Shown: positions 45,377 to 63,830, counted from the first letter of the stretch. The stretch: DNA of 64,000 nt from Paraspadella gotoi (GCA_051294375.1 CM119263.1:8025935-8089934); one strand, 5' to 3'. The notes: generated by a model not told the origin, from the letters alone. Made by a program: numbers and translations.

Positions 45377-47805
45377 CAAGAGGACGAAATGAAAACTTGT
45401 CGTCGTCGTCGTAGTAGTATTTCTCGATCGACGTCGTCTGCTACGAAGCCAAAAATTCCGCGGTTTAACCGACGTTGCGACAGAGAGAGTGGCCGGTCGA
45501 AACGCGCGGCGCTTGACCCGCGGCGCGTACGATCGACTGTTTTCGTGCCAACGAAGAGCCGCGTTGCCGAAGCACCGCACGTCGTCAAAAAGCTCTCGTC
45601 CGTTGTCACAGCGGTCGCCTCCGTTGTTAAGCCGTTCGCGTCCGTCGCTAGGGCCTTTGATAGGGCGGTCGCCACTATTCCTCAAGGTTCTGCCAGACGT
45701 TTTAGATCTACCAGGGCAAAGGTTGGAAAAAATTTGAAAGAAAAAGGACGCGATGGCGATGAAACAAAGAGGGAGTTTTCGAGTCGAGTAAAGTTGGTCG
45801 AGTTGAGTCGAGTTGAGAGGTTGTATCGAGTGATGACAGCCGTTTTGGGTCGAGTTGAGAGGCCGAAATTGGTAGGAGTAGAGATGAGATGGGGTCGAGC
45901 TGAGATCGCGAGGCGGGAGGGAAGAGTAAGGTTCGCTCTGATGAAGAACTGAGTCGCGGAAGTGAAGATTTGAAAATGAAGAGTTGAGATGAGATTCGTA
46001 GAAAGGGATTCGCCCTCTCGTCGGGCAACGAACTCGCGAAAAGTTGAGAGCTTGCGAGTTGTCGATTGTAAAGTTGGTCCAATGGCAGATAGAAAGTATG
46101 TCGGCCGAGGGGAGGGAAAGTGAGTCGCTAAAACTCCCATAAAATGAGTCGCATGAATCGAAAAGGCAGGAATTGGTCGAACAGCTCACGGAAAAGTTAA
46201 AATAGACAAGCCACGAACCCGTTGGGGCAATAACCGCGTTGTTATGGCTGTTCAAAGAACAGGAATGACTAACGTGGAAGTGAATAGAGATATTTGCACC
46301 GGAGTTGGTCGTAGAGAGGCAAAAATATTTTGGAGAGTATTCAAGTAATGTTGATGATGATGATGATGACAATGATGAAGATGAAACGTTTCTATCTAAA
46401 TTGCGTTGGATAATAAAAATAGTTTTTTTGAAAAACGCCGACGCACTGCCGGGTAGAGGCGACGCACTGCCGGGTAGAGCTGACGCGCAAAGTCGCCCCG
46501 ACGCTTTCAGTCTGTCACCAGCAGCGTCGGAATTGGCGCCACTACATCTGGAGTGGCGACAGAGGCGGCGTGGCGCAATATCACAGTTTCCGTCATCGTC
46601 CGACTGGAGGGAAAGGGGTGGCGGCAAAGGCATCGTCGTCGTCGTCGTTTTCGTCGTCGTCGTCCGGAAAATCCCTAAAATCGCCGGCGTCAGAATCCAG
46701 GATAAAAAAGGGAAGGAAATTAGAAAATCCTTTTGGAGGAAAATCCAGTTCGACTTTTGGTGAACCTCAGATTCGCAATGTGAACCGAGAATCCGCCAAC
46801 GTCTTTCCTCCACCTCCGCCTCATTCTTTTTCTCCCACCTCTCCCTCTTTTCTTCCTCCGTTCTTTTCTTCTTTTCCTCCAGCCTCTCCCTCTTTTCTTC
46901 CTCCATTCTTTTCTTCTTTTTCTCCCACCTCTCCCTCTTTTCTTCCTCCATTCTTTTCTTCTTTTCCTCCAGCCTCTCCCTCTTTTCTTCCTCCATTCTT
47001 TTCTTCTTTTCCTCCAGCCTCTCCCTCTTTTCTTCCTCCATTCTTTTCTTCTTTTTCTCCCACCTCTCCCTCTTTTCCTCCTCCATCCTTTTCTTCTTTT
47101 CCTCCAGCCTCTCCCCTTTCCCTTCCTCCTCCGCAACCCTTTCGTCTTCCTCCGTTCTCTCTTCTTTTCCTTCGTTTTGTTTGTCGATGTCCAAATCTTT
47201 TCTTTTTTCCATTTCCATTTTCTTTCCTTTCTCCTCCGGACCTGCCTCCCGTTTTTTTCCTCGCTCCTCTCTTTTTTCGGACTCAATCTTTTGGTTCTTT
47301 TCTCTGACGCCCTCCGGTCCTTCTTTCTCCTTTCCTTTTTTCGTACTGTCAATCGTCTTACTTTTTGATTTTTGTAATTGCCCATTCCTTCTCGCTTTCG
47401 TACATTTCTCTTCGTCTTTCTTTTCTTTTTCTTTCTCTTCTTTTCTTTTTGACTTTCCCCTTTTCTCCTTTTCCTCCCTTTTCTCCAATGCGTTCGGATC
47501 TTCTCTCTCCTTTTCGTCTTTTCTTTTCGATTCCATTTCGGTAACGGACGAGTTTTTCGCTTTTCCTTCTCTTCTCTCGATCTCGGCGCTGAAAGTCTGC
47601 GTCGTCCGGAACGTCGAGTTTTTCCGGCGCTTTTGCCGAGTCTCTGATCTTCTCCCGGCGTCGTCCTCGACTCGTTCGTGCGCTCCCCAAATTCGGCGTC
47701 GATCGATAATGACGCCGCTTAGGATTCGACGTCGTTTTCGATAAGGCAAAAGCGGCGTCGTATCGCGAGGGCGACGATTCCTTTGGGGAACGATTTTCGA
47801 GGGAA

Positions 47806-47843
<38 letters not shown>

Positions 47844-48490
47844 TTGGATCCTCCGTCCCCGCCCTTCACTCCGTAATCTCTTCCCGATTCGCCGTCTCCT
47901 CCGACGCGGCGTCCATGGTCCCCGGCGTCGGGGTCGTCGTCCGCGTCGTCGTCCCCGCCGTTACGCCCCACTTCCGGTTCGCGGGGCGTGGCGCCGGTAA
48001 CTTTGGTTTTTCTCTTCCATGGGCGTCCTTCCCTGGCGCGGCCGGCGGTCCATTCATCACGCGCCGCGCACGCGATATAAAAAGCGGGCGCGCCGGTCTG
48101 GCTCGTGCCGCGAGACCGCGTGCGCGCATGAACGCTTCCGGGAGACCGCGCGCGCGGATGCGAACACGCCGGACACGGGGGAGGGCGGAACGGAGAAGAG
48201 AGGGAGGAAGGAGGGAAAGAAAAGAGAGGATGGGTGAGTGAAGAAAGAAGAGGCGAGAGAAATAGGGGCGGGTAAGGAAAGGTAGGATGCGGAGAGTCGG
48301 TCGTAGGAGGGTAAGGAAGGAACGAAAGGTAAAAGTAGACACCGCGGCGGTCAATCCAGTTTTGGCCCATGAACTCCTGACTTGGCGGCGGTGGCAGCGT
48401 AGACGGATGCGGCGACGGCGGCGGCGGGATTCGCGTCACTGTCTGCCGCGTTTCAAGCGTCGCTTTTTGACGAGAATGACCCGACGTCAT
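44987..48490 (-). CDS. unexplained 1,167-codon ORF, low-complexity, overlaps the NELL 5' exon
   Basis: An uninterrupted minus-strand reading frame of 3.5 kb. I recognise no family. From the N-terminus: a Pro/Ser/Phe-rich part, an Arg-rich part with PLLPYRKRRRILSG, a poly-Ser run, and a Lys/Glu-rich block with seven 15-residue repeats (KKKRMEEEKRERLEE, coded at 46826-47110). Next is an Asn/Ser/Thr-rich part, and finally the NELL-frame segment SFHFVLLMFLVSTGTTTSA, which looks like a signal peptide. The NELL donor at 45214 lies inside it, so the last part is probably NELL's first coding exon and the rest may be 5' sequence. Repeats explain only part of the openness. Coding status is unproven. 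Confidence 0.35.
46826..47110 (-). repeat. 45-bp tandem repeat coding a Lys/Glu 15-mer
   Basis: About seven units of CTCCCTCTTTTCTTCCTCCA plus TTCTTTTCTTCTTTTCCTCCAGC on the + strand, in two variants (Trp or Leu at one position). Confidence 0.85.
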
Positions 48491-48875
48491 CGTCTGTCCA
48501 TTCGCATAAATTCAAATCTGTTTGCATTTTTTTGTTAATTTTAAAATGGTAATCTGTTTATGCGTTTGTTAATTCCTAAGGAAAAAGAAACAAAAGCGTT
48601 AGAATTAATTATAAAAAAAAAGTTTTGTCGATTCTTTTTCTTTTGATCCCATCGACATAAATTAAAAGAAAAGCGACAAAAAAAGTAAATTAACTCGAAC
48701 ATAAGGTGAAAATTAATATATTCTAATTTTAAACATAGTAAATGAAAGAAAACTTTTGATATTGGTTGTAAGAATTTCATACAATACAATATTACTAGGA
48801 ACAAAGTTTAACTACGAGCAAAATTTGAACTCAAGCTCACTGCCTGGCGCGCGATACCGAGATGGCATGAAAACG

Positions 48876-49395
48876 TAGTGAAGTGAAGTGAAGTGAAGTG
48901 AAGTGAAGTGAAGTGAAGTGAAGTGAAGTGAAGTGAAGTGACGTGAATTTCAATAAAGTGTGGTAGAGTGAAGTGAAGTGAATATAAATAAAATGAAGTA
49001 TAAGTAAAGGGAATTTAAATTTAGTGATTTAAAATGAAGTGAAATGAAGTAAGTTTAAGTAAGTATAATTCAAGTGAAGTGAAGTAAAGAGAAGTGAAAA
49101 AAAGATAATTTAATTGAAGTGAACTGAAATAAAGTAAAGTGAATACAAATGAAGTGAAGTAAAATAAAGGGAATAGAAGGGGTGTGAGGTGAAGTGAAGC
49201 AAAGTAAAGTTTGTGAAAGTTAGGGAAGTTTTGAATGGTGAAGGGAAGTTTAATTAAATAAATTGAAGTAAATTGAAGTGAAGATAATTAATTTGAAGGG
49301 AAGTGAGTTTAAATGAGGTGAAGTAAGGTGAAGTGAAAAGAAGGTAAGTGAGGTGAAGTCAACTGAAACAAAGTGAAGTTTGTCTAGTGAAGTGA
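48876..49395 (+). repeat. (GTGAA)n satellite-like pentanucleotide array, decaying
   Basis: Twelve clean GTGAA units at about 48879-48941 pass into 450 bases of increasingly scrambled GTGAA/GTAAA/GGAA-type sequence, as expected of an old, eroding array. Confidence 0.85.
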
Positions 49396-55194
<5,799 letters not shown>

Positions 55195-55845
55195 CGACGA
55201 AGGGGCGTCTCACAGCCGAAAAATGGTATCATGTCACGTCACATTTGCAGAACCCAGGATTAATCGTCGAAGCGGTGCAACAATGTTTGGAAGAAAATGG
55301 GCTTCGAATCAGTCAATCAATCATTCTTTTAAGTATTTGACTAAGACTAGCTTTTGTCCGGAAAAAAAATTGGCAATTTTATTGTCGTCATCTTTATTCT
55401 ATACTAAATCCTATCAATTTTTGTAAACACTACCCCAAAATAATGAGAAAACAAAAAAACGAACAAAAGTCGGTTGGATGCGAATATATTGAGTATGCAA
55501 GGCCAATTTCAAAATCTTATCTTTCCATTTACCCTCTTTGGTAAAGATTGTAATTTGTTGTCCAATTAATTTTCAAATTGAACAAGCAAGAAAGTGGTTA
55601 TCATAATTGAAATATTGTCGAACGATAAACATTTTCGTTACGAAAGAACCGTGTTAATTTTGTTTACGAAGAATCTCATGAACGTTTTCCAATCTTTCTG
55701 TATAAACTTGTCTCGTTTGGCAGAATTGAAACTTCTCAGCAGAGAAAGAAATAGAATTGATTTGCTCCATTAAACTGTTGCAATCCATCGAACCAGCTCC
55801 ACCCAACGAGATGCGACGCCGGGAAAGGAATGAGTCTCGCATTCC
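55195..55845. other. 3' flanks of the convergent VWA and DEK_C genes
   Basis: No further gene supported. The minus-strand frame 55654-55842 (62 residues, starting MRDSFLSRRR) lies directly behind the DEK_C stop codon. It has no recognisable domain. Confidence 0.6.
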
Positions 55846-58308
55846 CTACTTTTTCTTCCGTTTGCCGCTAGACGTTTTGGTGGCGGGAGGCGCGGGCGGT
55901 GGCGGCGTGGATGCGGCGGCGGCGGCCGCCGCAATCCTGGCGCTCTCTCCTCTGCTCGCGCTCTCCCGCTTCCGGCGTGGCGGCGGCGGAACCGCCTCCT
56001 CCTCCCGCTCATCTTCCTCCTCTTCCTCCTCCTCTTCCTCGTCCCCGGGATCCGTCGCGTTGTCCTGGAAAAAGAATTATGAGTCATTAATGAAAAGAAT
56101 CGGGAAAAACAAAAGACACTTATTCATCCCCCTGGACAAGGCGGCACGGAGACGTTGGACAAAGATTGGAACTCAAATCAGGGACTGCGGGATGAAATGG
56201 GAGAAGGGGAAAGAGACGGACAGGGTTTGACACGGTTGTCAAGAAGATAACTTGACAATGATGTCATGGATCATTAATTATGTCGAGGGTCAATAACAGT
56301 GTATTAAACAAAGAATGGAAGGAAGAGGGCAAGAGAGAAAAGCCTCTTTCAGCGAAGAAAGAAAGCTTTTGTATTTGAAGCAATGTATTGGCAATGGAAT
56401 AACAATTGCAAGGGGAATAACGTATCGCGTCGGAAGAAAGCAAAGAGAGAAAAAAAGAAAATATCTCGAAAAATCAGGACTCGGCTGCGTGACAAAGCAG
56501 CAGAAGGACAAAGGGTTGTTCAAAGAGAATAGCGTTAGCTTCGGCAACTCTAAAACAGTGTATTGACCTAATATTGAAAAAAAATAAAACAAAACAAAAA
56601 AGTTAATTAAATCTGAATCGAGCCACATTTATCAAAAGCTCCTCGTTCAGAGTTTTTTTTCTTCGGTGGGACATCATTTCTGAGACGAAGAAAAATCTAA
56701 GAAAAGTCCAGAAATGAAATTAAATGAACGAAAAAATGAATTCCTATTCGCGATAAATTTGAATATGAATAAATTTGGGCCCCATTTCTCTTCATGACAA
56801 ACTATATACATTTCAGACGTGGAGAAAGTTATTTGGGATACCTCGTCGTCGTCCCGCTCCGTATTTAACGCAGCCACGGTCGTCGTCGTCGTAGTCGTCG
56901 TTTTCTTTTTCTTCTTCTTCTTTTTCTTTTTCTCCGCGGGGTTTTCGTCGCTCGTTTCGCGATTGGAAACGCGTTTCATTTGACCTTTAATCAATTAATT
57001 AAACTATATTCTAGCTCGATACAAAAATTAACAATATAAAAAGTATCAATTGATATCATAGAAAATAAATGAATTGGCGACACATCCTCGGCGCCGCCCA
57101 GTCCCTTCTCCTTCAACTCACCCTTCACATCCTTGGCGCCGTTTTTTCCCGAGGTCGGCGCGATTTTTCCCGCGGCGCCTTTTCCGAGAGAGGCGCCGGC
57201 GTCGTCGTCGACGCCTTTGAAGTCGGTGGGTTTGGCGGCGCGGTGTCGACTTCGCTTCTCTTCCTCTTGAAGTTTTCGCGCGAGTGTCTCGTCGTCGACC
57301 TGGTTGGATCACAAACGAGGCTTCGTTTTTTTACAGTTCAGATCGGATAGAATTCGCCGAGGATTCTCTCATTGGACCAATCACCATCGGAACGGACCAA
57401 TGAGAAGAAGTGCTTCTTGCCATTCATTTAATAAATAAGCTATCTTGCCCCTGACTTTGGACAGGCTTTGGTGGTATAAGGTTTCCATCACTCTTACAAG
57501 ATAATGACATAGCAGGTCAGCTAAGTATTATTTAGTACATTCTTCATATAAAATCGAATTTGAGTAGGAACTTCGGTGATTCGGCTATCAGTAGGTACGT
57601 TATTACCACAACTAATATCTTCATCAACTATTTGGTTTAAAAATTATTAATTTTAATGACATCGTTGTGGACACAAGAAACTTGTTGCGTCCACATCGTA
57701 TCAATTATATATTTATATATATATCAAAAGTTATATATTTTGGTTATCCGTAAGTCACTCACGCCCTGTATTTCTTCTTTCCGCTTATTTACGTCATTTT
57801 TGTTCGTCTTCGCCACTTTCCAGCTGCTTGCCGAGGCGGCTGCAGCGCCGGTGGCGACTGCTGAGGCGGAGGCTGGGGTCGAACTGCCGAGGGAGACGGA
57901 GAGGGAAGCGACAACGGTGGGGGCGGCAGCAGCCGAGGCCGCGGGGGTTGCGGAGGTGACGGCGGGGGTAGAGGGAGCGGCGGTGGCGCTGCTGTTGTTG
58001 CTGCTACTGCTGCTGCTGCTGGAACTGGTCGTGCTTTGGTTGGTTCCGCTGCTGTAGCTTTTGCTGCTTTTGACGTCGTCGTTTTCGGTCTCCGTCTCTG
58101 CGTCGTCGTCGCCTTCGACTGGAATTATTAGTAAAATATAATTAAATAGTAGAATTAATACTAAACAGTACACTGAGTACAGTAATTAATGAATAAACAG
58201 TCTTTATTTATGTTATGGAATCAGTGCATTAAATCCTTTTAGCAGGATCATTTTTCAAGGCCAGCAATTTACAAAAATTATCAGGTAGAAATGAGATATC
58301 GTGAAGTG

Positions 58309-58386
<78 letters not shown>

Positions 58387-59627
58387 AGAAGAGAGAGAGA
58401 GAGAGAGGAAGGTGCCTGCGAAGTTCTTCACACTTAGAATACAGTAAAAACGAATTTAATTACCGTATAGTATATATATTCCAAGCTCATAGTGAACTTA
58501 TTTTATGAACATACTAAGAAATATTAGTTTCTAGAAGCTCATAATAATAATTCAAATTGTTACTTGAAATTTACGAACCAAATGCGTACATTATTTTCTC
58601 AGTAACAAATCCCGGAATTAGGATAAAATGCCGAATCGACCCAATTGGCCAAATACTAAAAATCCACAACTAACCCGAGTCCACATTGTGAGTTATCGAC
58701 ATGTGATACCCAGGCCAATGGGGATTTTACCAACTGGTGTAATGGTTGCGGACCTTCAGTGATCACCTCCTTTCTACTGGTGTGTGTAAACTGGTCGTGT
58801 CAAATTTTAACTAGAATTAGGATTAACAGAGATTTAAACCAAGGATGCACAGTGGAGACGAGCTGATTTAGCCATTAGGATGAGAAAGATATACAAAAGC
58901 TCATAATAATAACTCAAAACTCGATTAGCCTCTAATTGGCCAAATACTAAAAATCCACGACTAACCCGATTCCGCGTTGGGAGCGACCGACGGTCGACCG
59001 ACTTCCGTCGGCAAAGGAGCCGACAACGGGGGCGCGATGTTCGAAGGATGAGCGGTGATTGAAGGAGGGGCGCCGAAGGAGGCGCAGACGGCGGCGGCGG
59101 AGGCGGCGGCGGATTGAGAAGTGAGAGAGGAATGGGGAGAGGCGGAGGAAATGGTTGGGGTGGAGGACAGAGAAAGGGCCGAGGAGGAATGACCGAGAGT
59201 GGGAGTGGCGACGGCGGTGACGTTGGCGCTAGAGTTCGACAGGGGCGCGGAGATGGAGGAGGCTGCGGCAGCGGCAGCGGCTGCGGCGGAGACGTGGGCG
59301 ATCGATTCCCGATTCTCGACGATCTTCGTCTTCGGCGTTTTGACTTTGTGTTGCTTCGGAGATTTCGTCGTCGTCGTCGTCGTCGTCGTCAGCGACGTTA
59401 ATTGATTAGACGCGACGGACGAGTGGAGCAACGGCATTTGTGGCGTTAGCGTCGGCGGAGCTGATGTCGCCGCCGACGGCGCTGAAGACGCAGTCACTGT
59501 TTCGGGAATCGTCGTCGCCGTTGTCGCTTTCGTCGTCAGCGTCATAACCGACGGAGCAGTCGTGACGCCTCCCGTCGAAGGGACGAACGACGCCGGGGTA
59601 GAGATCGACGCCGCCGCCGACGCCGCC

Positions 59628-59660
<33 letters not shown>

Positions 59661-62600
59661 GCCGAAACCTTGGGACTGAGATTCTGTTTCTTCTTCTTCT
59701 TCGGCGTCGCTTGAATCGGAGTCGTAGACGCCGGCGCCGAGGAAATCGGCGTCGCCGAGACCGGCGTCACGATTCCGCCAATAACGCCGCTTTGGACGGC
59801 GCCGCCCGTCGTTAAGACGACGCCGACTCCGCCAGGGATGTTCGGTGACGCCACGACCGGCGCCGACGATGCCGGCGTCAAGTTTGAAGTCATGATGATT
59901 TGCTGTGTCTGTTGCGGGTGTTGTTGTTGTTGTTGGGTTTGTTGTTGTTGTTGTTGCTGTTGCTGTTGCTGTTGAAGCGCTGCCGATTTGTTGTGAGCCA
60001 ATTTGGGACTCGAACCCGTTCGTGATTTTTTCTTTGGTGAAGGCTAAAAGGGGAAGGGGGGGCGTTAAGGAGGAAAGACAAGAGAAAATAAGGAAAAAAA
60101 GAAAAAAGAAAGAAAGAAATAGCAAAAGAATGAAAAAAAGAATAAGAAAGAGACAAATCGGGAAAGAATAAAAGGGAAAAAGGAGGGAAAAACGATTGAA
60201 AGAAAGAAAGAAGAACAAAAAATAAAGAAAGTAGCAGAATTGCTGAAGAAAGAAAGAAATAACCAATCCACAACAACAACAAGAACATTTCATTCTTTGC
60301 CTTCGCGCCGTCGTTCTCTTCCTCCGACTCTTGCTCCCCGAAATCGTAAACGTTCGCGTTTGCCTCCGTCACTTGCTGCATCAATGGCTGCTGCTGCTGT
60401 AATTGTTGCTGCAAAGCCTGTTGTTGGGCCGCTTGTTGCTGCAGGTGAAGTTGAAGCAGCTGTTGAGATTGCTGTTGAATCGTTTGAAGTTGGGCTTCGT
60501 TGAGTCCTTAAGACAAAAAGGAAAGTTTTAACCTTTTTTTTCCCGCAATGGAGATGCCGGTCGTACAATAACTGGCGTCACCTGGTAGATGCTGTCGAAG
60601 CTGATCGGCGGTGACGCCAGGAGGAATCTGGATGATCTGCTGTTGGCCGCCGACGTTGGTGGTGATGAGATGACCCGAGGGCAATGCTACAGTTTGAGGT
60701 GGACCTGGCATTGTTTGACTTCCTGATGATCAAACCGTTGGAATTCGTTTTACGGTATAAACCGATATTTTTGGTTCCCAGATTCTTTTGTTTAAACGGT
60801 GAAGTGTAACAATGGAAGAATCACAGGACATTGGAACAGATTTTAAAAAATACAATCGGTTTTACCTTGGCCAGAAAAGATAACTCCATGAATATTATTG
60901 TAAAAAAAATTAAAATTATGTATAAATTATGCACTCTAACCAATCAATTATGAACGAATAAAAAATAACAAACAATCAATCAATCAGTTTATAATGCAAA
61001 CAAATAATCGAAATATCCATCAATCAACCATTCAACCAATCAGTTTTCAAATCCAATCCAATGAAAGAAATGGAACAACATGTCCCTTACCGGCGCCGGG
61101 AACTTGAATAGACATGGTCCTTCCGTTGGGTGGCGCCGCCATTAGCACCGGCGCGGTCGGTAGAATGGTCGCCGTGGGAGCTCCGACGCCCATTGAGCCA
61201 ATCACGGCGCCGCTTTGAACTACGCCGCCCTGAACAACGCCGCCTTGAACAACGCCGCCTTGTACGACGCCGGTAGTTTGCGCGGGAATAGCGCCGGCGG
61301 CGATCATCGACGCCGTGGTTGTTTGAGAAGCCAACGCCGTTTGACCTTTATAGATATTTAAACAAGTCTCGTCAGAACAAGTCTTGTCACGTGACGCAAA
61401 TATCCCTTGTCTCACCCGTCTGCCCGGCGTCGGCCGCGACGCCGTAAACAATATTGGCGGCGCCGGCGGCAGCGGCGTCTGCGGCCACGCCGTAGACGAT
61501 GTTGGTTCTTCCGCCGACGGTCGCCGCCATCGGCGTCAAAGCCGCGGCCGATGCCGACGACGCCGTCACGTAGGCTACGGTGGGCGTGGCGACGGCGCCG
61601 GCGCCGGCGCCGCCCACAACGTCGTCTTCGTCGTCGTCGTCTTCCTCCGTCGACTTCTTCTTCTTCCTCTTTCGTCGAAAGTCCGCCTCCCAATCGGGAC
61701 TCGGGAAAGTGATCGGGTTGGGAGTTGTTTTCAGCGGATTGGCTGATGAGGGTAAGAAAAGGTAAGTAATTCATTTTTATGTGTTTTTATGGTTTTTTTG
61801 GTTCTTGTCGATCAACAATATGAATAAATGACCCGCGAAAATTATTTTCGTATAAAATCATCATCGCTGGCAAATAGTAAATATACGCCTCTGAATATAA
61901 AAGGATTTCAATAAACTTGACAATCTCTACAATCTACATATTAACCAGAATTAACCATTCTCACCAGCTCTCTCCTCTGCATTGCTTGATGGATATCAAT
62001 ACAATCTCATCGATCTCCTCTTTCCTAACTCCCATGTCCAGTTGATACTTTTCTTCCAATAGTTGGCGAATTTTTCTCGACGTCAAAATGTTGAGGTCCG
62101 CTCCCGACACCATATCTGCAATATATAAAAACAAAAAATTTTTGAACTTGTAAATAGCATATATACCGGTTTATAAATACAAAAAGGAAGGAAAAGTCAA
62201 TAAAGTAGTTTTTTTATACACAGGTTTAAAACGAGATGTTTGTCACCCATTTTACCTTTGATTGATCTCTCCAGTTCTGCCCTTGATATCTCGTCAGGAG
62301 TGTCCGCCATTCTTTGTCATAAAATAACAAAACATAGACGAAATTAACTATATCGATTTTCTTCAGCATTAGGCCATTTGGAAAGCATAAGATGTTCTTC
62401 TGTTTTCTCGTTGTGTATCGTGAAGCGACGTCTGCTATGTTAGGCCTGAAATTCGATGATAAACAAAAGATATAAGATTTTTTAAATACTGATGTAATAT
62501 TAAACCTCTATTCTACGTTTGTGATGTCGATACTAGAATATAGTATGTCTTGTTATTGTATCATGTCCAAAGCTCTTTGAAAAAACTTGAAATTATTGAA

Positions 62601-63830
62601 TATCGTTTTTTTGAAAAGATTCTTTGTATCCCTAGAGCGAGTGCTAATGAATTAGCCTTAAGACTTAGTCGGTCTAGAACCATTAGAATTAGAATTAGAA
62701 AAAGGGCAAAAATACAAATGGGCAAATTAATGGATAATACGCCCCTATTACCGAAGTATATCGGTGATATGAATAACTATCGTAGTAACAATAGAGTGAT
62801 TTGTCCAATCGAGTATTTAGCGGAGACAATTTAAAAGTTTGTTTTTGTTTTTTTTTAGAAACATTTTTGTAAGATTTAAACACATTTTGGTATTATATAT
62901 ATAGAGGTTACCATTTATCTTCGAATTCACAAGGGAAAAGATTGATGTATTATTGGATGATAAGTAAAAGCTAATTTTGTTTCCTCACTGTGACGGTATC
63001 ATTACGCATGGACATATTGAATTAATATCCTTTCTGAAATTTGCCTTCTATTGACAGTTGGAGAAGTTGAATCTGTACTATTCTGTTTTGTACTGTGATT
63101 ATTTGTATTGATGTGACTTTTTGTATTACTTCGACCCATGGCCTCTCCGGCCCGTCCAATGAATAAAACCTATTAAACCTATTAAAACTTTTTTTCTCAT
63201 TTTTAGAAAAAATTTAAATTATGATATACAAAAGAACAATTAGATGTTTAGCAGTATTAATTTTGGTGACCCAACCCTTTGGACATTATATTATTAAGAT
63301 TTAGCTCGAACCGTAACAGGAAAATGACTGAGAATGATAAATTTATTAAATATGTCTAAAAATATTTACGCGTGATCTAGTTAAGTTTATCATTATTCCT
63401 CAGATGTTTTGATAAGCACANNNNNNNNNNTAAACTTGACAATATCTACAAACTACATATTAACCAGAATTAACCATTCTCACCAGCTCTCTCCTTCTGC
63501 AATTGCTTGATGGATATCAATACAATCTCATCGATCTCCTCTTTCCTAACTCCCATGTCCAGTTGATACTTTTCTTCCAAATGTTGGCGAATTTTTCTCG
63601 ACGTCAAAATGTTGAGGTCCGCTCCCGACACCATATCTGCAATATATAAAAACAAAAAATTTTTGAACTTGTAAATAGCATATATACCGGTTTATAAATA
63701 CAAAAAGGAAGGAAAAGTCAATAAAGTAGTTTTTTATACACAGGTTTAAAACGAGATGTTTGTCACCCATTTTACCTTTGATTGATCTCTCCAGTTCTGC
63801 CCTTGATATCTCGTCAGGAGTGTCCGCCAT
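55846..63830 (-). CDS. nuclear low-complexity protein with an N-terminal DEK_C domain
   Basis: Probably a chromatin-associated protein. Exons in gene order: 63830-63776, 63636-63484, 61742-61416, 61345-61091, 60722-60582, 60506-60301, 60043-58966, 58118-57763, 57299-57122, 56984-56842, 56064-55846; these total exactly 1,036 residues plus stop. The DEK_C fold spans residues 1-69 (DEISRAELERSIKG ... NILTSRKIRQHLEEKY ... KEEIDEIVLISI). The rest is disordered: basic KRKKKKS then acidic EEDDDDEDD, repeats TNIVYGVAADA and GVVQGG, a Gln-rich region, a long Ala/Ser/Thr region, DDETLARKLQEEEKRSR, and a C-terminal acidic block ending in a basic GKRKKK signal. There is no SWIB domain, unlike many DEK_C proteins. 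The first two exons occur twice (see 61914-62500); the 63.5-kb copy is intact. One intron has a GC donor (60301). Confidence 0.8.
57435..57518. repeat. dispersed repeat, partner of 4838-4940
   Basis: Shares CTTGCC..CTG.CTT.GGA and CTCTTACA.GATAA with the copy at 4838. It lies in a DEK_C gene intron. Confidence 0.45.
58309..58408 (+). repeat. (GA)n microsatellite
   Basis: Interrupted GA tract in the DEK_C gene intron 58119-58965. Confidence 0.9.
58680..58878 (-). mobile_element. diverged tRNA-derived SINE
   Basis: Same orientation and order as 12755-13012: matching ACCAACTGGTGTAATGG, TTGCGGACC.TCAGTGA, CACCTCCT and GAGCTGATTTAGCC segments with many substitutions. An older copy of the same family. 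Confidence 0.6.
61914..62505 (-). pseudogene. second, frame-broken copy of DEK_C exons 1 and 2
   Basis: Exons at 62310-62256 and 62115-61965 plus upstream sequence match 63431-64000 almost base for base. Two bases are missing near 61973-61985 (CTCTCCTCTGCATTGC for CTCTCCTTCTGCAATTGC), which breaks the reading frame. There is also one substitution near 62062. It is contiguous with exon 3, so positionally it is the expected locus. It is probably the same DNA assembled twice. Confidence 0.75.
62515..63185 (+). mobile_element. 3' fragment of a non-LTR retrotransposon (probable)
   Basis: A 94-codon frame from 62550 (SLKKLEIIEYRFFEKILCIP) resembles the segment after the reverse transcriptase core in jockey/I-like elements. 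It is followed by about 350 bases of untranslated sequence and a tail with CCTCTCCGGCCCGTCCAATG, AATAAA and short CCTATTAAA repeats, typical of a LINE 3' end. 5'-truncated; no full domain. Confidence 0.5.

Noticed and set aside
46570-47385. Pro/Ser/Phe plus-strand ORF and Lys/Arg minus-strand ORF over the 45-bp repeat
   Set aside because: Alternative frames of the same tandem repeat; only the frame continuous with the 1,167-codon ORF is worth noting.
59406-60293. Asp/Arg-rich minus-strand ORF in another frame over the large DEK_C exon
   Set aside because: The frame that fits splice phases and total length is the Gln/Ala/Thr one; this one is a shadow of GC-rich repeats.
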